Source: Oxytricha trifallax
Lineage: Eukaryota; Ciliophora; Spirotrichea; Sporadotrichida; Oxytrichidae
Assembly (NCBI GenBank): GCA_000711775.1
Contig: ARYC01000580.1
Location: forward strand, 26,256 to 90,255
Reading direction: 5' to 3'
Length of the DNA: 64,000 bases
Of the stretch, positions 12,425 to 24,020 are shown one piece after another. Under the pieces are notes generated by a model, which was not told the origin of the DNA, did no database searches, and saw nothing but the letters and a program-made list of their open reading frames with translations. Numbering within the stretch: position 1 is the first letter of the stretch; each line of letters begins with the position of its first letter. Made by a program: the position numbers and the translations under genes.

Positions 12425-14556
12425 ATATACTTCAATATTGATAAAATAGATAATATTAGGAAATTTTAGAAATACATATTCATTTTCAGATTCTTACTAA
12501 TTACAACTGCCACTTTCTTCATTAGCTTTTAATACTAAAATAATTTAGTTAATTTGTAAATTATTAAACAATTATAATTAAATAATTATGACCAAATCAT
12601 ACAATTTGTACAGTTAAAGGTTTTTAAAATTCTTTTTTTATTATATTATAATGTGTTTTTGAAATCGTGCAATTTGTACATTGTACGATATGAGATTAAA
12701 ATTTTTTTAATATCATTTGTGCAAAGTGAATGCAAGAGTTGTGATAAATATTAAAAATTAAATAAATAAAAAATGAATTTTGAAATGAGTGGAGAGAAAT
12801 CTCTCATAAAATAAGTGGCTTATGCAGTTTAGTTATCACTTATTTAATAGAAGGGAACAGCAACAAGGTCTAGATATTAAAGTCAACAAACGCCACATCT
12901 TTGTGCTCAAGATAAACTCTGATTGGGTAAGGAAACCTATAGTCTAGTAGTAGAGCCAGTTTCAAGCGCAACCACGAGATTTAGTCACACACTAATCATT
13001 TAATCCTCTATTGGTGGGAAGTCATAGCAGTTCATTACAGTCTATTTGAAAAAAAACAAAATAGCATAGGACTCAAAAGAATTACTTTTGTAAGCCTGAG
13101 TACCTAGGGTATAAAAAGCTCACCAAATTACAGCAATTGGCAAAGTATAAATCAGAAAACTTTATGCTAATAACTTTCAACTAAACCTTTTATGCGATGA
13201 TACAGCACATTTCCAATTTTTCATTGTTTTTGCAAAAGTTCGTGCTAGAAATTCAGATAGTAAATAATCGTCAGCAAGAACCTGTACGTAGAAACAAGAC
13301 ATGATTGCTGATGAGTTTAAGCAGATCTATAGAAATAAGTAAATAAAATCCGTTGTCAGGATGTACGAGAAATATTAGGATTACGATGGGATGTGCGATA
13401 AAATAGTCCATAATTACAAAACTTGTCAACTTACTAAGCATTAGAATAAAAGATTATCTCGAAGAAAATACCAGGACATACCCATACCAAGATTGAATCC
13501 CTAATTGGCTTCCTTCAACAAAAATATACTCAAACCTCGGATTTGAAAAAGTTAAATAAACAGATTTTGCAAGACTAGTTGTATTAAGATACAGTAGACA
13601 TGCTTTACAGAGTAATCCTCAGAAAAAAGTGTCCAGATAAAGTAAACGTAGTGTGGCTTTATGGAGAGCTTAATTCAGGAAAGACGACGATTGCAAAGAC
13701 CTGAGAAATATTTGCATCACGAAGTACTTCAGAATATATTATCGCTAATTTTGCATAGATCCTAGCTTATCTAAGTCGAAGCTTTAGCTGGTCATAATAG
13801 ATGAGGTCAAACGAGATTATTTTACGATGATGAAAAGATAGACGAATTAAAGAGATTCTTTGAAGGCGAGGGGAATCCAATAAATCTAAAATACAAGAGG
13901 CCATTCATAAGGTGTGAAAAGTGTAAAGTGCTTGCGATATTAAATCAACTTCCCTTTGACTAAATGAGTGATCTTGACAAAAAATCATTTGATGCAAGGA
14001 TGCTGAATTCACAAGTTACATGAGTGGAGAAAAAGATAAATTTTCTTTCAATGGGGTCGAGCTCGCAATGTACTTTAGGCAGCGATTGATAGAGGATGTG
14101 GATGAAGATTTGATTGCAGATGAGCAGACAGTTGCAGACGACGCTTATGTAGAAGAGAAAGACAAGAAATTAAGAACGCAGAATGATTAAATTCACTTAG
14201 CAAGAAATTTAGAAAAAGTAATTTTTAAGAATTTTTAAACATTTTTAATATTTATCACTACTCTTGCATTCAATTTGTACAAATGATATTATAAAAACTT
14301 TAATCTCATATCGTACTCTGTTCAAATTGTAAGATTCCAAAAGTACACCATAATATAATAATTAAAGAATTTTAAAAAACCTCTAACTGTACAAATTGTA
14401 TGATTTGATCATAATTGTTTAATAATTTACAAATTAACTAAATTAAATTAGTATTAAAAGCTAATGAAATAAGTGGCAGTTGTAATTAGTAAGAATCTGA
14501 AAATAAATTTGTATTTCTAAATTTTCCTAATTTTATCGATATTAAAGTTTATTTTA
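12425..14556. mobile_element. Rep-encoding element with ~320 bp terminal inverted repeats
   Basis: The left arm (about 12425-12757) and right arm (about 14240-14556) are inverted copies. Shared words include CAGATTCTTACTAATTACAA, AACTGCCACTT, ACAATTTGTACAGTTAAAGG and CTCTTGCATTCA. They differ at scattered bases and small indels, so the copy is old. Between the arms lies a plus-strand Rep-like gene. The left arm starts 30 bp after the right end of the 8621-12395 element. Confidence 0.75.
12873..14225 (+). pseudogene. Rep-like protein: HUH-type N-terminus plus SF3 helicase
   Basis: The plus strand carries a Walker A motif, VWLYGELNSGKTTIAKT, at about 13651-13701. A Walker B motif, LVIIDEVKRD, lies at about 13788 and a motif C-like segment, CKVLAILNQLPF, at about 13925. 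Their order and spacing match the superfamily 3 helicase of Rep proteins from CRESS DNA replicons and related plasmids. Upstream, HIFVLKINSDW and GHTHTKIE could be rolling-circle motifs I and II (His-x-His). The three helicase motifs lie in different frames, so at least two indels separate them, and a TGA directly follows Walker A. The gene looks damaged. The helicase assignment is firm; the nuclease half is tentative. Confidence 0.65.
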
Positions 14557-14878
14557 TCCGTAAAGTTGAATACATTTACAATCTTTTTAGGTTATTAAAT
14601 AAGCAAATTACCGCAATAAACTTTTAAAGGCTACTTGATATTTTTCAATCAAGAACTAGAGTAATTACTCGCCAGCTTAATGAATTCATTCTCATAAATA
14701 ATTTTTAAAATAATTTAATAATTATTAGCTTGATTGATGAAGAATTAAATTATTTTCAAATTGAAGATATTAATAAATATAGCAACTAAATAATTAAGCA
14801 ATAAATTTTATTACCAACATATGAATATCCTTACTTAAATATATATTTTATTAAATACTTAAAACTCTTAAAGTGTAA

Positions 14879-14879
<1 letters not shown>

Positions 14880-14915
<36 letters not shown>

Positions 14916-14916
14916 T
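14880..14916. repeat. (ATA)n microsatellite
   Basis: Uninterrupted run of about 12 ATA/TAA trinucleotides. Confidence 0.9.
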
Positions 14917-14952
14917 AACTCGCATCCAGGGTTCAGAGACCCCCTGAGCATA

Positions 14953-16318
14953 TCAATTATGAAGGAACTCAGTTCCTTTGGTTGTTTCTTCTCTTTCTGT
15001 TGTGATTTCTCTTGGGTTTTCTTTGTATCTTGGCTTGTTTTTCATTTTTCTACCCTTGTTAGAACCTTAGTTCTAGTTTTGTCTTCTTCCGTCTTGTCTT
15101 AGTATAGTGACTTAGTCGTCGTTAATATGTTTATACTTAATGGGTGATTAGACTTATAGGATTTTGACAGAGAATTTAATGAGACCGAGGGAAATATAAG
15201 ATTTAAAATTTTCTTTCATGAAGAAGATGAGATCGCTTGAGAGATTTTTGGAGAAATTCCAAGGAGTTTTAAATCTAATAGTGTTTGTGTTTAGCATATG
15301 GTCTCGGTCTGTGTCACAGTGCATTATGACATTCTGGTTGTAGGCTCTAAGCTTGTCAATCGTTTTGAGGAAGGTTCTGATTATCTATTCGACTTTGTCG
15401 TTGTTAGCTATGGTGTGTTGAGCTTTAATGTCTCTTTCTAGTATGTCTTAGACCTCCTCAAGGTTGTAGGCGATGAGGTTAGAAAAGCCTTGGGTTACTG
15501 ATTGAATCCTTAGACAGACAATTTGCTCTTTAAGTTCGAGAGCTTTGAAGAGTGTTTAGGCTGAAACTTTGGTTCCGCTCTTAGCTTCTTCATGTAGATT
15601 GTTGTAGGCGTTGTCAGAGTCTGTGATGAAGAACTTTGGTTTGACTTTGATGTCAATCGAAGATTTGTCAGCCATATCGGCGTCTCTGTGAGCGCACACA
15701 TTTAATAATGATTATTTTATTAATTAGGAATCCTATTAAATCTGATTAAAATTTTCCTATTAGGAAATCTTATTAAAGGGTGATTCCTTAATAGAGGTTG
15801 TTAAAAGTTCCTATTTAGTAGGTAGTTTATTGAATGACGTATTTTAAGACGTCTATGAGCCTCCTTCATAAAAGGAGACTTCGGCTTCGGAATCAAAATC
15901 TAGCGAACTAGATCTGTCTAATGGCTCTTTGAGTTTGGCACATTGGGAAGCTAGGTATTCCTGTTCTTCCTGTAGGAACTATTTATTAAGGGTATCAAAC
16001 TCCTGAGGAGTGTACCTGTTGTGAAATTGTGAGAGGGCACTAGCAAGTGGATGGAAATCCAACTCGGTATTAACTAGTGGGGAAGGTTTGGGTGAGGAAG
16101 GCTTAGGAATATATTCTGGAGACTATGCGTCCAGGTTTCCAAAATCAGTAGAGGGCTGTTAAGCTTTGGGAATCCATTTGTTGTTGACTTAGACTAAGTA
16201 GAGGGACTGAGCTAGAAGCTCAAGCCAGTTGGCAACGTAGTTGTTGTTTTGGTTGTGGGCTCTGATTTTGGCTTCATTTCTGAGTTTGAAGATGAGCTGG
16301 GTTGATTTGTGCAACCTT
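14953..16318 (-). CDS. Unrecognised Gln/Ser-rich protein, main exon
   Basis: A single minus-strand frame of about 455 codons with no internal TGA (TAA/TAG as Gln), ending in TGA at 14953-14955. The N-terminal part contains ANWLELLAQSLYLVQ. It is followed by a Pro/Ser-rich stretch (EYIPKPSSPKPSPLV), an acidic Ser stretch (SSSLDFDSEAEVSFYEGG), a Gln-rich linker, then MADKSSIDIKVKPKFF and a helical domain, and a strongly basic tail. The domain after residue M (15675) could be taken for a separate 240-residue protein. I wondered about an Alba-like fold there but cannot support it. The 5' end is cut by the foldback element at 16322-17135; the probable first coding part is at 17136-17282. Confidence 0.65.
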
Positions 16319-16321
16319 TTT

Positions 16322-17135
16322 GGGGGGGGGGTCGAAGTCGGTGCAAAAATTTTTTCAAAATCCTAAGTCGGTGCAAAATTTTTTTCACAAAAAACGTCAA
16401 AATCCAAAGTCGGTGCAAGATAAATTTTTGACATTATTGATACATCTGATCATCAGACCCCCCTTAAAAAGTATCATTATTTATTAAAAATTGCTTCTCA
16501 TCCTCTATATCGAACTCCTTCATGACATCTCGATGGTTAGATACCAATTTTTCTATTAAGAAATCATATTTTTTTAAAATAAAATATTATGTTATCTTGG
16601 TCAAAAATATTTTATTGATAAAATAATGAAATATATTATCAAAATAAAATCAAAATAGTCTATCAAAAAAAAAGATTTTGAATTGGGAAGATCATTACTA
16701 TTGACTTATATTATGATGTTTAGCAAAAAAATATTTTTCGCACACCCTGATTAGTGTACTTAATATTGGCGAATTGTCAAATCATCATTAGTAATGATCT
16801 TCCCAGTTCAAAATCTTTTTTTTTGATAGACTATTTTGATTTTATTTTGATAATATATTTCATTATTTTATCAATAAAATATTTTTGACCAAGAGAACAT
16901 AATATTTTATTTTTAAAAAATATGATTTCTTAATAGAAAAATTGGTATCTAACCATCGAGATGTCATGAAGGAGTTCGATATAGAGGATGAGAAGCAATT
17001 TTTAATAAATAATGACTTTGAATGGGAGGTTTGATGATCTAATTTATCAAAAGGTTAAAAATTGATCCAGCACCGACTTAGGATTTCCGAAAAGTTTTTG
17101 CGAAAAAAAACTTTGCAACGCTTAGACCCCCCCCC
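16322..17135. mobile_element. 0.8 kb foldback element with poly-G/poly-C ends, inside a gene
   Basis: Starts with ten G (16322-16331) and ends with nine C (17127-17135). About 230 bp on each side of a short central loop (roughly 16712-16787) are near-perfect inverted copies. The words TTCATGACATCTCGATGG and GATCATTAC appear on both strands. The outer left arm has about three 40 bp repeats of an AGTCGGTGCAA unit; the right arm has one or two. No transposase is encoded. It separates the two halves of a minus-strand gene. Confidence 0.85.
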
Positions 17136-17282
17136 TTTGTGGCAAAAGTGATGATTTTCTGGTGGTGAGATACCGCCTAACGTTACTGAGACAGATGATG
17201 ATGATATAATGGCCTACTGAGTAGAACATCCTCTGATGAGGGTTGAAATGAAGTTCTTTGTGTAGGTCGAGAAGTTGGGCAT
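17136..17282 (-). CDS. Likely 5' part of the gene split by the foldback element
   Basis: A minus-strand frame starts at ATG (MPNFSTYTKNFISTLIR) and stays open with TAG as Gln up to the poly-C end of the foldback element (…PPENHHFCHK). GC is raised compared with sequence upstream of 17290. The frame joining it to the main exon cannot be fixed because target-site bases are uncertain. Confidence 0.4.
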
Positions 17283-17489
17283 TTCGCTCTTATGTTCCTC
17301 TCACTGAGATTATAATTTAATAATAAGTGTAAATATATGATAATTATTAGTTATAAGAATTATGTATTTATTTTTAATTTTTAATTTAAATAATTTGGAG
17401 TTAACTTTAATCATAATTAATTTTTTAAGTTATAATTCCAGACTATTAAAAATTGTTTTATTATAAATGAAAGAAATACTTATATAAAT

Positions 17490-18000
17490 TCAGGTTTTTT
17501 ATTTAGATAACATAGTATCTTTAATATAAAAAGAGTTTCTTAATATCCTTGAGAACCCTATGTCAATTAATTCCTGGTACTCTCTTTAGTGTTTATTATT
17601 TTCTTCACGATTAGACATATGATCTTGCATAGATATTTAAGAGCACTCATTAGAATGCTGACACATTTTATTTCGGAGCTTGTGATTAATTTTATTTTCA
17701 GGATTTGGCTCTCTAAGCTCAACTTCTTGAAATACTCAATCAGATAATAATCCAAGTTCTATATTTGGTTATATAGCAATTGCTGAATTTAACTGTGGTT
17801 AACTCTCTTAGAAGCCAATTAAATGCTTCATCTTGAAAAAGTTATCGATATTCTACTATATGTGTTTGAAATTTGAACAAAAAACAGTCATTGCCAGTCA
17901 ACTTCAAATAATGTTGCCATATAAAAGCAAAACTATATCCATATTTGATTGAATTCTTGATATCAGCTTTAATAACTTCAAATCAGAGACCTTTAAGAAA
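17490..18000 (-). pseudogene. Unrecognised coding remnant
   Basis: Minus-strand reading gives SFAFIWQHYLKLTGNDC and EAFNWLLRELTTVKF in one frame. After a shift near 17750 another frame gives LDYYLIEYFKKLSLESQ. A TGA lies in-frame near 17985. No family recognised. It could be an old gene, or exons separated by an intron I cannot place. Confidence 0.35.
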
Positions 18001-19972
18001 ATGTATAATATAAAGACTATTTTTTAATAATCTTATTATAGAAATGAAGTGAGTCAGTTAATAATTAGAATAAATACTTTTATTTTATGTAAATTTTAAT
18101 TTTACTTCCTTTATCTTGAAAGAATTACTATATTATAGGATTAATAATGAATTAAGTATATATTTTGCTTTAGTTTAATAAATTATGAAAAGTTGTATAA
18201 ATAAAGGAAACTTACTATTTTCTTTGATTTAATAGTTTTTATTCGTATTTTATAAATCCTCACTGTATTTCATTATATTTTTATCGGGTATTTAATACAG
18301 TACAGAAATTAATTGAATATTGGTAATATAGATTTAAAATGGTGGAATAAAAAAATAATATAGGAATTATTCTTATACTTAACTGTCATTAAGATAAATG
18401 TCTAGGAAACGGAAATATTAATAATAAAATGAAAAAAAGCTTTGCACAAGCATCCCAAATATTAAATATACAGTATATTTCTACATGATATATCTTTAAC
18501 AATATGATACGGGATGAGTCCCTTTCCAACATATAATTTTCATATTTTTCTTACCTCGTTCCTTTAATGGTACGAAACTTTTACTCTGTGTCACTGGGAA
18601 AGATGAAAAAAATCCTATTTAAATCTAAAAGATTTCAATTCATTTTAAAGATTTCCTTAAATGGAGAGTGTTGATTACTCATAAACTACCATTCTGATTA
18701 GTAAGGAGTTAGTTGGCTTCTCAATTAATGATGTTAAAACTTTCCACCAAATGAAACAAATTTAGATGCCAAGAAAGTAAAAATATATAAATGCTTGTGA
18801 ATTAGATAATACAAAACATTCTATAGCTATTACTCTTTATTACCATGCATCCTCCTTCTTTTACACTTAATATACATAAATTAATGATAAGGGCAAGTTC
18901 AATTATCTTTATCAGGTTTTATTGATAAAAATTTAAGTTTACAACCCTTATATGTATTCGAATGTTTCCCTAATATTATCTCCCTTTAAGACTAATACTT
19001 AAAAGTTTTAACTATGTGAGCTTCAAGCTTGTAGTGTATAAAAATCAATCATAAATACTACTATTTTGTCAAAAATTTCCTTAAAAATATTGATAACTAT
19101 AGTGACTTTTCTATTTTGCCATCATAGTGGCAGCTTAAATAGACTTCTATGAGATGATGCCAATTACTTCTTCATTAAGATTATGAAGTTATATTGATGA
19201 GTTTTATGTTATGGTATTCATGATATGATCACCTAAATATCCAGCCTCTTTTGTTTAGCTCAGATAGTTTATTGTTAATATAGATTGAAATTTAAATTTT
19301 CCATGCTTTAATTGTGCTTTTTAAATAACAAATATATTAATTAGAGTATTTTGAATATAGTTCAGTCTCATTTTATTTAAAATTATTGAGAGTTCTTATA
19401 ATTTTAATATCTTTCACTAATTATTTTAAAATAAAACTAAACAGAATGCCTATTATTATATGCGTTATTGTTCAATAATAAACATCCGTAATCATAATAT
19501 TTTTCAATCATTTAATCAAGTGTATGTTTTAGTCTATAAATTATTTAAATATTTCCTGAAACTATCATGATGATTTAAACTTTTTGTGTTTTGTAAAAAT
19601 TGTAACTCTCATTTTACAGTTTAATTAATCAATATATATTATTCATTATTTTAAATATCTGGAAAATATCTCTATTAACAATTTTGTAAATATATTTTGT
19701 TTGCTTTTGCTTATATTAGATACAAAGAAGTTAAAAGGTCTACAATAATTCAAATTATGATTATTTTTATGCATGTAATATTCCTGTGCAAAGTAAAGTT
19801 TTGAATTTTATTAATTTAGTTAATATATATTTATTAAAAAATATTATGTTTTCATAATTTAATTATACTTTATGAATGAATATTCAATAAATCCTTTGGT
19901 AAATTCCTATTCATGTAAATACAAATCTAAGGCATTTAAAGTTTCTAATTCGTATATATTTTTTGTTTTTAG
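18001..19972. other. AT-rich region without recognisable genes
   Basis: No supported coding island, RNA gene or repeat seen. Confidence 0.5.
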
Positions 19973-20054
19973 TTGACTGTATTCTTGAAGTACTAGGCTT
20001 AGCTGAAGATTTACCATCTAGTCTCAATCCTGGAGGAGTACATTTAGGAAAGTT
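19973..20054 (+). CDS. Short exon-like coding island
   Basis: Follows a pyrimidine-rich TTTTTGTTTTTAG that resembles a 3' splice site. The frame reads DCILEVLGLAEDLPSSLNPG, then GVHLGK, and meets TGA soon after. It has about twice the GC of the flanks. In a ciliate germline this could be a macronuclear-destined segment; family unknown. Confidence 0.4.
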
Positions 20055-20813
20055 ATTTCTTATTTGACTTTATATTTTAAAGAAGACATTATCAAGGTAA
20101 AAACTACCATAAACTTATTGAATTAATAATACATAATTTAATAACTTAATTATCACATGCGAAATTGAAGATATTGATTAATTAATTATTAAACTTAATT
20201 TTTAAAGTATTATAATTTATATGATGCAGACCATACATAATAACGTATTTTCTAAATGAGGAGATTAAGTACAAGATATAATGTATAAGTGCACATAATT
20301 TAGAGAGCAGTTAATATAAAAGTTATCAAAATCAAAAAATTATTGTATATTTAATAAATTTATAAATTTTTTAATTGATCTTATTAAGAATTTATCTTTG
20401 AATATTTAATAATTAAATAACATTTAAAAATTTAACTTCATTAAAAACTTCAATGAATCTAACTATTGATTTATCAAACCCCAGATATAGTGGAAATAGC
20501 AAATAAAATTATCTAAATCAATTTAAATTGAGAAAAATGAAGAAAATAATTATATTAGGGTGCTTTGCTTATCCTCATTTACTACATTAAGTGATGATTT
20601 AGTTATATTATTTACTATAATAAATTGTTTTAATAATATATTGAACAAAAACATTCCAAGAAACCAGTCCCTATAACAATAATATCAAAATAACTAAATT
20701 GCTAATTAATACAAAAGGGAAACAAGCAAACACGACTGCTTGCTTATATTATTCCTCAATCAAATACGTAAATTATATTATTTGTCTATCTACTATCTGT
20801 TTTTTGTTTTTTA
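20055..20813. other. AT-rich interval between coding islands
   Basis: No gene seen. Confidence 0.5.
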
Positions 20814-20937
20814 CAAGAATAAACATTTGTGACAATGATTATGCATAAAGTTACCACAATGAAATTGATGCTAACTACTTCGATCAAAAGAACTCAATCA
20901 AATTAAGGAGACACTTAGATTCATGCTTAAATGAAAC
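20814..20937 (+). CDS. Short exon-like coding island
   Basis: The frame reads INICDNDYAQSYHNEIDANY, then FDQKNSIKLRRHLDSCLNET, with TAA as Gln. A TGA follows at about 20938. The Cys...His...Cys spacing hints at a degenerate zinc-finger, but this is weak. It is a GC-raised island in AT-rich DNA, on the same strand as the island at 19973. Confidence 0.4.
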
Positions 20938-21690
20938 GGCTTTGCTAGGAAATAAATGAAGGAAGCTAAACTAATTATCAACAACGCTGGTATTTTTTCA
21001 ATGCCAACTCACATCAGTAGCAAATTATTTTTTAAAAATACTAATAAAATATCAAAAAACCTATATCTAATTAATACAATTAAAAGTCAAGAATTCAGCT
21101 ACAGTAACTGATTTAAGCAAAGGCATGAATCGTTGATCATTTACAAACTCTTGTAAGAAGTAGAGAAATTGTTGATAATTACTTCTATTCCCTGAAAAGA
21201 GAAAGAATTAATATAAAAAGTATGAGAATTGATCTTAATGCTTAGCATTTTAGTAAATTGTCCAAGCAAATTTAAAGAGAACATCAAGCATATTGTTTTA
21301 TTATTTCTACAATTAAGTAAATGTTTAACAAAATAATTGCTTTAGCAGCTATAGAATTATTAAATAAACTGAAAGGCTATTTAACTAATTTAAAGATTAA
21401 AATCTATTTTTATATATATGCAGCCACATTCAATTTGAAAGCATAATTAAACAATAAATTTTGACTGAATATTCTACAAAAACATTTTATATGCAATCCA
21501 ATATTAACCATTATTTAATTAGATAAAATTGATAAAAATTGTATCATAAATACCGTCAATGTTACAAAATTATAGAATATTAAAGAATTTGCAATTTTCT
21601 AAGTCTTACTACATCATTATGATTTTAATTTGTAAAATTTGTTTGAAAATTTTAATTAATTAATTACTTAAAATAAAAACACAATGTATA
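20938..21690. other. AT-rich interval
   Basis: No gene seen. Confidence 0.5.
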
Positions 21691-21993
21691 TCAGAGCTAG
21701 GTGTTCATTGTAGTCCAACCTTTCTGGATGTTGAGAGATCTGCCAAATACCTCTAAATATGGTCCACCAGGCACTAATTTTCTATAATTTTGTAAAAGCC
21801 TTAGGATTTCTGTGACATTCACCGCATTGGTTTAAGCTTGTTTTTATCTTGCTGATTGACTTGTTGTTTCATAGCTCCCTTTTCCGCCCACAAAGCAAAG
21901 CTCCATCCCATGCTATGTATCTTCCTGGCTTTTTGTAAATTTTTCCTGATTTGTTTGTTTAGATCCATACGATGGTTTCCACTCATCTATAAC
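21691..21993 (-). CDS. MT-A70 family N6-adenine methyltransferase, C-terminal exon
   Basis: The minus-strand frame has GMELCFVGGKG, matching the conserved 'E-x-C-x-VG-x-KG' strand of MT-A70 proteins. The C-terminus is RKLVPGGPYLEVFGR...GWTTMNTQL with TGA at 21691-21693, matching the family signature 'SPG...ELFGR...W...GNQL'. The catalytic DPPW motif lies upstream in this family and is not in the visible exon. A TTATAG just before the frame (about 21988) could be the 3' splice site. Only 8 bp beyond the exon start lies CCCCAAAACCCC, the end of a mobile element, so upstream exons are displaced or lost. Family members methylate adenine in RNA (METTL3/14) or DNA (ciliate MTA1/AMT proteins); which applies here is not decidable. 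Confidence 0.75.
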
Positions 21994-22193
21994 ATTATTT
22001 AAAACCCCAAAACCCCATGAGATAAGGTGGTTGTAGAAATTAAATTTAAATTTGAATTAATCTATAATTATTATAAATATTTGGTTGCTTTTCATTTATT
22101 AACAAGGGTACTAATATATATATAGGGGGTCTTCACAAATCAACAAGCTACCAAATTAAATGAGTGAGTATTTAAGGATTTTAATATAATTAA

Positions 22194-22817
22194 TCAGACC
22201 TTAAAATTATTCATAACAGCTATAAATGGCGACCCCCCTTAGACACTAATCTAATCCAGGATGACAAGGAATGCATGACCTGTACGAATACCTTCGAGTA
22301 GTGACAACACTGTGCCAGTACTACCAGCGGGGAGCCCGCCGGGCTTGGAAGAAGGGGATGAGAAGAGTGGAGACATAGACGTATTTGCCATTTACTGTAA
22401 CACCATTACAACCATCAACATCACATGGCTGCCATAAAACCCCAGTGGCTTAGTATGATCCAACAATCTTGTGACCGTCTCTTGCAATACCGGCAATACT
22501 AGTGACTCTTGGGCAGATGGAAGGTTAGTGTTGGCGTATTTCAAGTAGTCTTTTGTCCATTGTGAATTTGAAGAGCATGAAGTAGCAACTTCATTTGAAC
22601 TGATACTGTTTGTATAAACGCAAGGACTGAAAGAGTAATAGTGAAAGAAAGTCTTATATTCACTGCTTCCTAAACATAGATCAACTTCTACTCTCTTGGC
22701 ATCTGAGCCTGCTCCCATTGGTGCGAAGCAGTCGTACAAGTGCTCCGAAGTGCCAGAGTGGGTGGGAACCCCATTGGTTGAGACGCCAACGAGCGCAGCG
22801 CGCAGTGTACACTACAT
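22194..22817 (-). CDS. Unrecognised 207-residue element protein
   Basis: The minus-strand frame opens at ATG-TAG-TGT (MQCTLRAALVGVSTNGVP) and runs 208 codons without TGA. It uses TAA and TAG as Gln and ends in TGA at 22194. Notable parts are LYDCFAPMGAGSDAKRV, a Cys/Ser-rich middle (FSPCVYTNSISSNEVATSC), and a short hydrophobic segment (SHVMLMVVMVLQQM) that could be membrane-associated. A competing plus-strand frame (MATPLRH at 22226) covers part of it. I prefer the minus frame for its length and start codon. No family recognised. Confidence 0.45.
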
Positions 22818-23204
22818 CAAGATTACTCTTCTCCCCTATTAGTAAGAGCACTCCATTTTAAATGAAATCTTTGGCATAGTTGAGGAATCCGCATTAGCGT
22901 CCAGCACAGCAAGATGAGGAAAAGGCTAGTAAGCTTGGGAGATTCGCACGTTTAAGATTAATTTGATCAGCATCATCGTTACATTACCAAGGAATGTGCC
23001 CCAAAGCGCTCGCTCAATGCCATAGGGTGGTCCGGAAAATGAAGATGCTTAGATATCTCGGCCCCTGGAGTAGATGTCTTGGTCGGAGACTCCACCCCCG
23101 CAGAAAGAAGGTGGTAAATCGCGTGGTGCCCCTGGCCGCCCCCCAGTCGAAAGTTCGCCCTTACTGCGTTAGCAATACTGAAATTCTTGAATTCAAAAAA
23201 GATA

Positions 23205-23624
23205 ATGTCAAGACCAGGCGACCTGACTAAGCAATGGAATGAGTGTACTCAAGACAAGACTTCAAGCCACTCCCAGCAATGGTTCCTCAAGAAGCTCTCG
23301 ATGACAACGACAGAATGGTACTTTAAGCTATACTGCAAGAGACGCAGGGATGAACAGAGCAAGGAGAATGCCTAGAACAAGACATGGTACAGATCACTCT
23401 TCCCAGCCAGCGCTAAATACGAACTGATAGAAACCCTTGTCATCGAACTCACAAGCAGAATGTTTACAACCCATAAAGCACCTACTATTCAAGAGGTAAA
23501 CAACGTGCACTTCAGACATCACATGAATGAACGAGCAGAGGGAATATTAATATTACAAACAGTATTACTTGTGATTATGCTGCATTTACCACTAACTACA
23601 TTCACGGCTTAAGCTTGCAATTGA
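23205..23624 (+). CDS. Unrecognised element protein, 139 residues
   Basis: The frame begins MSRPGDLTKQWNECTQDK and continues with QQWFLKKLSMTTTEWYF and KTWYRSLFPASAKYELIE, ending in TGA at 23622-23624. It is rich in Trp, Lys and Arg, with high GC. All Trp in it are TGG. No TGA is inside. The frame is also open upstream of the chosen ATG. It may bind nucleic acid, judging only by its basic, aromatic composition. Confidence 0.5.
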
Positions 23625-24020
23625 TAATGACTTACTAATCACTTTGAAGACCTAATCTCATAAGAGTGAGTGCTATTGTTTCGAAATACACAGATGAGTA
23701 ATTTAATAATGTTTTTGTTTCTAATATCCTTACATTTTAATTTATTTTGCCTTCTTCCAAATTTCAACATACTTTTATTTAGAAAACGAAAGCGCAACTT
23801 AGGGTTTTCCATATGTGACCCACATAAAAAAAACAGCCTTCATTTTGTATAAGGAGCATGGGAATTTTTTATCTGTTTATCAAATAGGCAGTCATAAGGT
23901 TATTCAAAGCAGTTTAATTGTCTAGGTGGGTCCATTTCTACAGCTCTAAATAATGCTCCTGATCTTAGCAGTTAAATTTTGTGTAGTTCCTCCAAAATTT
24001 CGTGAACTCTCACATCACAT

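Larger units (their letters stand above)
22001..23660. mobile_element. Element with AAAACCCCAAAACCCC terminus (left end; right end not found)
   Basis: Begins AAAACCCCAAAACCCCATGA. The next ~160 bp are homologous to the reverse complement of the right end of the element at 9052-11997; both share AATTATTATAAA, the (TA)n followed by GGGG, and AAGCTACCAAA. It is followed by GC-rich coding DNA. No matching GGGGTTTT end occurs before 29 kb, so the right boundary given is only where high GC ends. The true element may be longer or truncated. Confidence 0.6.

Noticed and set aside
15100-15675. Alba domain in the 15 kb gene
   Set aside because: A few hydrophobic positions fit, but conserved Lys/Gly-rich motifs could not be placed.
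16302-16487. 61-codon ORF in the foldback element
   Set aside because: Made of the AGTCGGTGCAA repeat; periodic, no protein features.
22392-22739. Caspase/metacaspase similarity of the minus ORF (RAALVGVSTNG start)
   Set aside because: No His-Cys catalytic dyad in the expected places; resemblance limited to a few residues.
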